This document shows positions 59,475-64,000 of a stretch of DNA of 64,000 nucleotides, in pieces. The stretch is taken from contig CATIUR010000001.1 in the NCBI GenBank assembly GCA_949592205.1, positions 1,316,001 through 1,380,000 of the forward strand, given 5' to 3'. A program made the translations under genes and the position numbers. Numbering within the stretch: the stretch's first letter is position 1; each line of letters starts with the position of its first letter. The DNA is from Helichrysum umbraculigerum. Taxonomy: Eukaryota; Streptophyta; Magnoliopsida; Asterales; Asteraceae. A model generated the notes under the pieces. That model worked only from the letters and a program-made list of their open reading frames with translations, did no database searches and had not been told where the DNA came from.

Positions 59475-62400
59475 ATGGGTAGCTGCTGGTGTAAGTGGAA
59501 ACCCTCCATATACAGAGTCTCATCAAACACAAAATCAGGTGGGTTTTCTCATATAATCCTTACCTCTTAGTAGTATTTGTTTATTTTGTGAAATTCAACT
59601 CTTATTACAATTGGGTCTTCTATAACATGCACTTTGACACAAAAAACAGGTACCTTTTTTTCTTTTTCTTTTCAATAATTAGAACCATATAGGAATCATT
59701 CTACTCTGCCTTGCTTTTCTTTTGTTGGTTTGAGATACATCTTTCTAGGTATATATGTTCCTAATTTGGCTTCCGATGAAAATAAAGAGAAAAGGTGGTG
59801 TTTCTGAATAAATCTAAAACCAAAAGCTATTGTTTGCCTTTTGGATAAATCTTTTCTAAGTATATTCTATGTTGCTTTAATTTTGCTAGTTGGTAGCTAT
59901 AACAGGGTTTTACTTAAACTGTTGCTGTATATTAGTCAAAATTTAGTTACAAGTCAAATGAGTTCGTTTTCAGAGTTGACCAAGGATGAAAGTTCAATGG
60001 CTAAAAAAAAGGAGGAAGAAAATAAGCTGCCATCAAATCCTGAAGAAGTAGAAGATTTTCGTCGTAGTTGCGCTACTAATCCGTTAATCGTGTTCTCATT
60101 TGATGAACTAAGAAAAATCACCGGTAACTTTAGACAAGATCACATGCTAGGTGGAGGTGGATTTGGTAGTGTTTACAAAGGCTTCCTGTATGATGATGAT
60201 ATGAAGGAGAGGATTCCACCTGTTCCAGTAGCCGTTAAAGTTCACGATGGGGATAACAGTTATCAAGGCCATAGAGAATGGCTGGTTTGTATTATTCAAT
60301 GATACATGAATGTATGAATATCATTTTTACAGTCAATATACGATTGATCGTGTGCTTTTCGTAGGCGGAGGTCATATTTTTGGGGCAGCTCTCTCATCCA
60401 AATCTAGTCAAACTGATTGGATACTGCTGTGAAGATGAGCACAGAGTTCTCATATATGAGTATATGGCACGTGGAAGTGTGGAGAATAATTTATTTTCGA
60501 GTAAGTCATTCGGTTATCTTGCTTGCAAAATCTATCTAATCTAATCTAATCTAATCTAATTATAATATGTGTGTATTCCCCCTGCTTTCAATTATAGAAG
60601 ATGTAATTAAACTAGGAATTCTTCTAAGAAATACTTTGACTAATTCAACTCCACAATAATATAAATTGATACATAGAATCTAATTGCATGAGGCTACTCA
60701 AAGTGATTTTTCTGCCACCTTTAGGTTCTAATGCAATCTTAAGTATTCGCATAAACTTGCTAACTTAATTTCCTGTTTGCACATGCTTAGGAGTAGGTAG
60801 CTGCTTTTTTTTTGTGAAGGCGGTATATTATATAATTCGACTACTAGCAAGATACTAGAAGTCGCAATTGTACAAAAAGTATATACACCATCAGAATCTC
60901 CCTTATAACTAATACACCTTATCTCTAGATCCGAACTGGGAGGAGACTAAAAAGGATGAAAAAAACCCTAGCAAGCCCAGGTAGCTGCTTAATTTCCTGT
61001 TTGCACAATTTTTTACATGTTCAAATAAAACAAGTCCGTGTTTGACTTTTATGTCAACTCTACAACTCTTGAGCTACCAAATTTAGCATATCAAAAAACA
61101 GAGCTTTGCTTCTTTAATGACTCGTAAGAAAGGATGATCGGTCAGGAACAGAAGAATGCTTTCCTTGTCATACTTGACATTTTAAAAATACTTTAGAAAA
61201 AGAAGCTAAAATTGATTCTCAGAACATGAATCTACTACTTTTTTTCTTCCCTCTACTATTTTATAGTTTGCATTTATATATGATGTGGCATCTTCAAATA
61301 ATGGATAGATTATAACCCGCAAAAATTTGCGTGCTAATTAAAATATTATAACCAATCGATATTCACTTTAATAAAGTTGTTTTGTATTAGACTATCATGA
61401 ATGAGTTCTTTATCGAATTTAGTTTGTTATTTTATCATCTAAAAATAAATGTACTCATTGTTATGATTACGATGAAGTTAGAGTTGCTTTACATGCTGTA
61501 AAATTGGTAGTCATATACTCCGTAATATTCAATTATTTAAGAAGTTTGACGAAGAGTAAAACCTTTAAATCTAAAAAAAGACATAACATAAATGATAAAA
61601 TACAAATTGTTCGTTAATCGTGTTCAATTTGTGGCCTAGCAACCCTAAGTGTACTCAAAGCTTGAAGCCTAGCAAAGTAGTCGGATATTGCAAGCCATGC
61701 CATTGCAAATTGTCGGGTACACAAAATTGCATGAATTTCTTTAAGTATTCTCCCGAAGACAGTCAACCTACACCATTTTTTATTCAATATAATTTACTTA
61801 TTATTATAAACATTATAATAAAAATAACCGTATCGAACCGAAGTCAATAAAAAAAAACAAAATATTAGTTTACCTTTTAACGTAGGAAAATAGTAAATAA
61901 TATATTTTTAAATTGTGAAATACCTGATGGAGATAATCCTCTACTGCTCCTAACTTTCTCATAGCCTTTGACATTTGAGTCATGTAAAATGGCACAATTG
62001 TTGAATTTGTGAAGGATGTCATAATAAAATTATTCACCGATTCCGCCATGGAGTGTTGCAATCTTCCCAGTCCCTCATCTAAAATCTTTTCATATTTGTT
62101 TACTTTATTGAACAGAGATTGTAACTTTTTCAATTGAGATTCAGTAGTTTCGACATGATTCTCAATTAGCTGAAAAATAATATTAAATAGGCACACATAT
62201 TAATTTAGATTTTGAGTAAAAAATAAATGATAAAATCATTGAAAACTCGTACCTTTATTATATCTGATGGACGGAATCCACCGATCCACATAATACAACG
62301 TTCAGCAACGATCAGTTTCAGTCTTTATGTTCATCATACGACCCTGAAATAAGAATGCAACAATGATAGGCTTAAAAAATGAAGCACATATGTTCAACAA

Positions 62401-64000
62401 ATAAGAACGTAGTATTGATCGTAAAACACTTATATTTACCTTCTTATGTTCTTCATGGATTTGCTTCTTGAGTTCTTCAAATTTCATATGATTTTCTTCC
62501 TGATAACTATAATATTCCTAAATAAAGTATAATAAAAAATGTTAGAAAATTAAAAGATTAAATTAAAAAAAATACGAAAATTATAGCAGGTAAAGAAACA
62601 AAGATGACAACCTAACCTTCTTCCTAAGATTACATCGCTTCACAGCTTCATGAATCTGCGCACGCCTCTTTTTTTCTATAGAGTATTGTAATATTGTTTA
62701 TAAAGATAATTGTACGTATATATACCATTGACGAGGATCGGTGATTAGGTACGTACCTTTTGTTTCTGGTTTTGTCGTCTTCATCAACATGAGGTTGTGG
62801 AGCATTAGACTCGGTGCAATCATTCATTGATGCCTGGAATAAATATGAAAAAAGTAGAAAAGACTATAAATTACAAAATATAAATTTTTAGAAGTAAGTA
62901 TAAAATGTTGAAAATAATGCTTCATATAAAGGAGATTGGGTGAAGATAGTTTTACAGAATTTAATCTTTGAGATGAGTCCATGTATGGCGATTTGAGAAA
63001 TTTTGAAAGCAAACTTTTGATTTGCCTAAATATAGGAGAATTTGTTATTCGAAAGAGTGGGTATAGAGTAACTAAATCTACATTTTGAGAATATATATTT
63101 TATACTGATGATTAACTTATTTAAATTAAATGTGTACATCTATATGTATGCGTACTTTCTTTTGACACGGTTGCTGGTGCCGATGATGGATTATAAATTT
63201 CTAATCTTTAATTTGATAATAAAAATTGATTACGTAATGGGTGATTAATAAAAATTACTTATTTGAATAAGCAATACTCCTTGTCTAAATTGTAGGTATC
63301 CAGTATCATACCATACTTAAATTTCGAATTACTGTATTTAATTAATCGTTTATTATTTGAGAAATAATAAAATAACGTCGAAGAAATCTTGTGAATATAT
63401 AAAACATTTGTATTTTTCAAAATTAATTTCATAATTAAATACCAAATTAGATTAATGATTAGGGCCATTATCGTCTAAAAGGTAGACAAAAATGTTGTGA
63501 TTAATAAATCCCACCCCTTAATTAAATCAAGGGTGCTAATTAGATTTGCTAATTACATAAAGGGTTAAGATTATTGCTAAACCCCTAATTCAATTGTAAT
63601 TAACTAATAACTAATATAGACTCTCTTATTGTATTTAAGAGAGATTTGTACGTGCAGGGGTATTACTTCCGCTTCCGTGGTCAACTAGAATGAAGATTGC
63701 TTTTGGTGCTGCAAAAGGACTTGCCTTCCTGCATGATGCAGAAAAACCTGTCATATATCGTGATTTCAAAACTTCAAATATTTTACTAGACCCGGTTAGT
63801 CCACAAACTTTACTTAACACATGTTCATTTACCATGGTCCATATTCATTTTGTAGGTCCTATTCCTATATGTTGTAATTATAACTATTGAGAAATGAAAA
63901 TGTGTGTGTCGGTCTACTTATTTGAAGAAATGTAGATTAAATTCACATAATGATAATATAGAATGAAGGAAACCTCAACTGCCCCATGGATTGAACTGTT
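59475..64000 (+). CDS. PBL16: Receptor-like cytoplasmic kinase VII, PBL16-like (partial)
   Basis: Four exons are in the window: 59475-59538, 59974-60284, 60365-60500 and 63658-63794, in phase with GT-AG introns (216 codons); the rest is beyond 64000. The start MGSCWCKW carries an N-myristoylation Gly2 and Cys residues suited to palmitoylation, so plasma-membrane attachment is expected. The kinase domain begins VFSFDELRKIT; the glycine loop is GGGGFGSVYKG, the ATP-binding Lys lies in VAVKVHDGDNSYQGHREWL, the alpha-C Glu in EVIFLGQLSHPNLVKLIGYC, and the catalytic loop is VIYRDFKTSNILLD, an RLCK-VII hallmark. Such kinases relay signals from immune or developmental receptors; the specific pathway is not shown. 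Intron 3 is 3.16 kb and holds a TGA-type pseudogene in antisense. The activation loop and C-lobe cannot be judged. Symbol by resemblance only. Confidence 0.88.
60501..63657 (+). other. Intron 3 of the kinase gene
   Basis: The intron has a GT donor at 60501 and an AG acceptor before 63658. A (TCTAA)n patch lies near 60534-60558. Beside the antisense bZIP pseudogene (61924-62833) it has no other gene-like content that I can recognise. An imperfect hairpin ACCCGCAAAAATTTGCGTG at about 61316 is noted without interpretation. Confidence 0.7.
61924..62833 (-). pseudogene. TGA-type bZIP transcription factor, degraded copy
   Basis: Exon-like segments in reading order: 62833-62757, 62675-62617, 62517-62440, 62343-62253 and 62169-61924, each with GT and AG edges. 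Segments 2-3 correspond to the bZIP (AQIHEAVKRCNLRKK, then EYYSYQEENHMKFEELKKQI) and 4-5 to the DOG1 domain (AERCIMWIGGFRPSDIIK; then EGLGRLQHSMAESV and MSKAMRKLGAVEDYLHQ). TGA factors bind TGACG elements and partner with NPR1 in salicylate signalling. This copy is broken: an extra A in a run of seven shifts segment 2, segment 4 has stops and a shift, the middle of the DOG1 domain is missing and no last exon is seen. The basic region has Ile and Asn where the DNA-contacting Asn and Arg are expected. Confidence 0.8.

Noticed and set aside
61300..61345. Hairpin CGCAAAAATTTGCG followed by CTAAT as a Helitron end
   Set aside because: Only two bases separate hairpin and CTAA; the usual spacer is around ten, and no partner end was seen.

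Overview
The window is nuclear DNA of a flowering plant. It holds intron-rich genes with plant-type splice sites, a chloroplast-targeted NusB protein, a mitochondrial branched-chain keto-acid dehydrogenase subunit and a receptor-like cytoplasmic kinase, set in AT-rich sequence full of LTR retrotransposons and small DNA transposons. The style of the gypsy Gag proteins and LTR ends (TGTAACACC...GGTGTTACA) suggests a daisy-family (Asteraceae) genome; that is recollection-based inference, not a database result.

Layout. 1-2.4 kb: a Tat-like Ty3/gypsy Gag on the minus strand with its PBS and LTR, broken by one amber codon. 2.4-3.3 kb: a truncated LTR related to the 44-52 kb element. 3.8-6.2 kb: an intact seven-exon NusB-family gene (+). 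8.4-9.3 kb: a long inverted-repeat element. 10.0-33.2 kb: a Mutator-like element of about 1.34 kb (9-bp TSD) split by a complete 21.8-kb Tekay-like gypsy element (TSD CTATG), itself split by a pol-less LTR element at 15.2-19.2 kb (TSD GTTGT) and a gag-only gypsy element at 19.8-27.2 kb (TSD GTCTA). 32.4-33.9 kb: three small MITE-type elements. 35.3-39.8 kb: an intact 13-exon gene for the E1-beta subunit of branched-chain 2-oxoacid dehydrogenase (-), with two GC-AG introns and a hAT-like insertion in intron 1. 40-42 kb: more inverted-repeat elements and a Helitron-like end. 42.4-56.0 kb: a decayed subtilisin-like protease gene (-), split by a gag/protease-only copia element (TSD GTTTT), which is in turn split by a coding-free gypsy element (TSD ATTTC). 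59.5 kb to the window end: a PBL16-like kinase gene (+), with a TGA-type bZIP pseudogene antisense in its third intron.

The most unusual object is the LTR element at 15,171-19,246. It has 565-bp LTRs of equal length, a perfect TSD and a polypurine tract, but no recognisable PBS, gag or pol. Instead it carries five exons that join through four in-phase GT-AG introns into one open frame of about 661 codons on the element's sense strand. Other signals worth attention are dense CpG palindrome clusters in two sister gypsy LTR families (with a different cluster in a third element), a coiled-coil ORF placed before gag in the Tekay-like element, and a related empty site for the Mutator-like insertion inside the same window.

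The three host genes are unrelated in function and do not form a cluster. All exon coordinates were derived by eye from reading frame and splice consensus, without transcript data.
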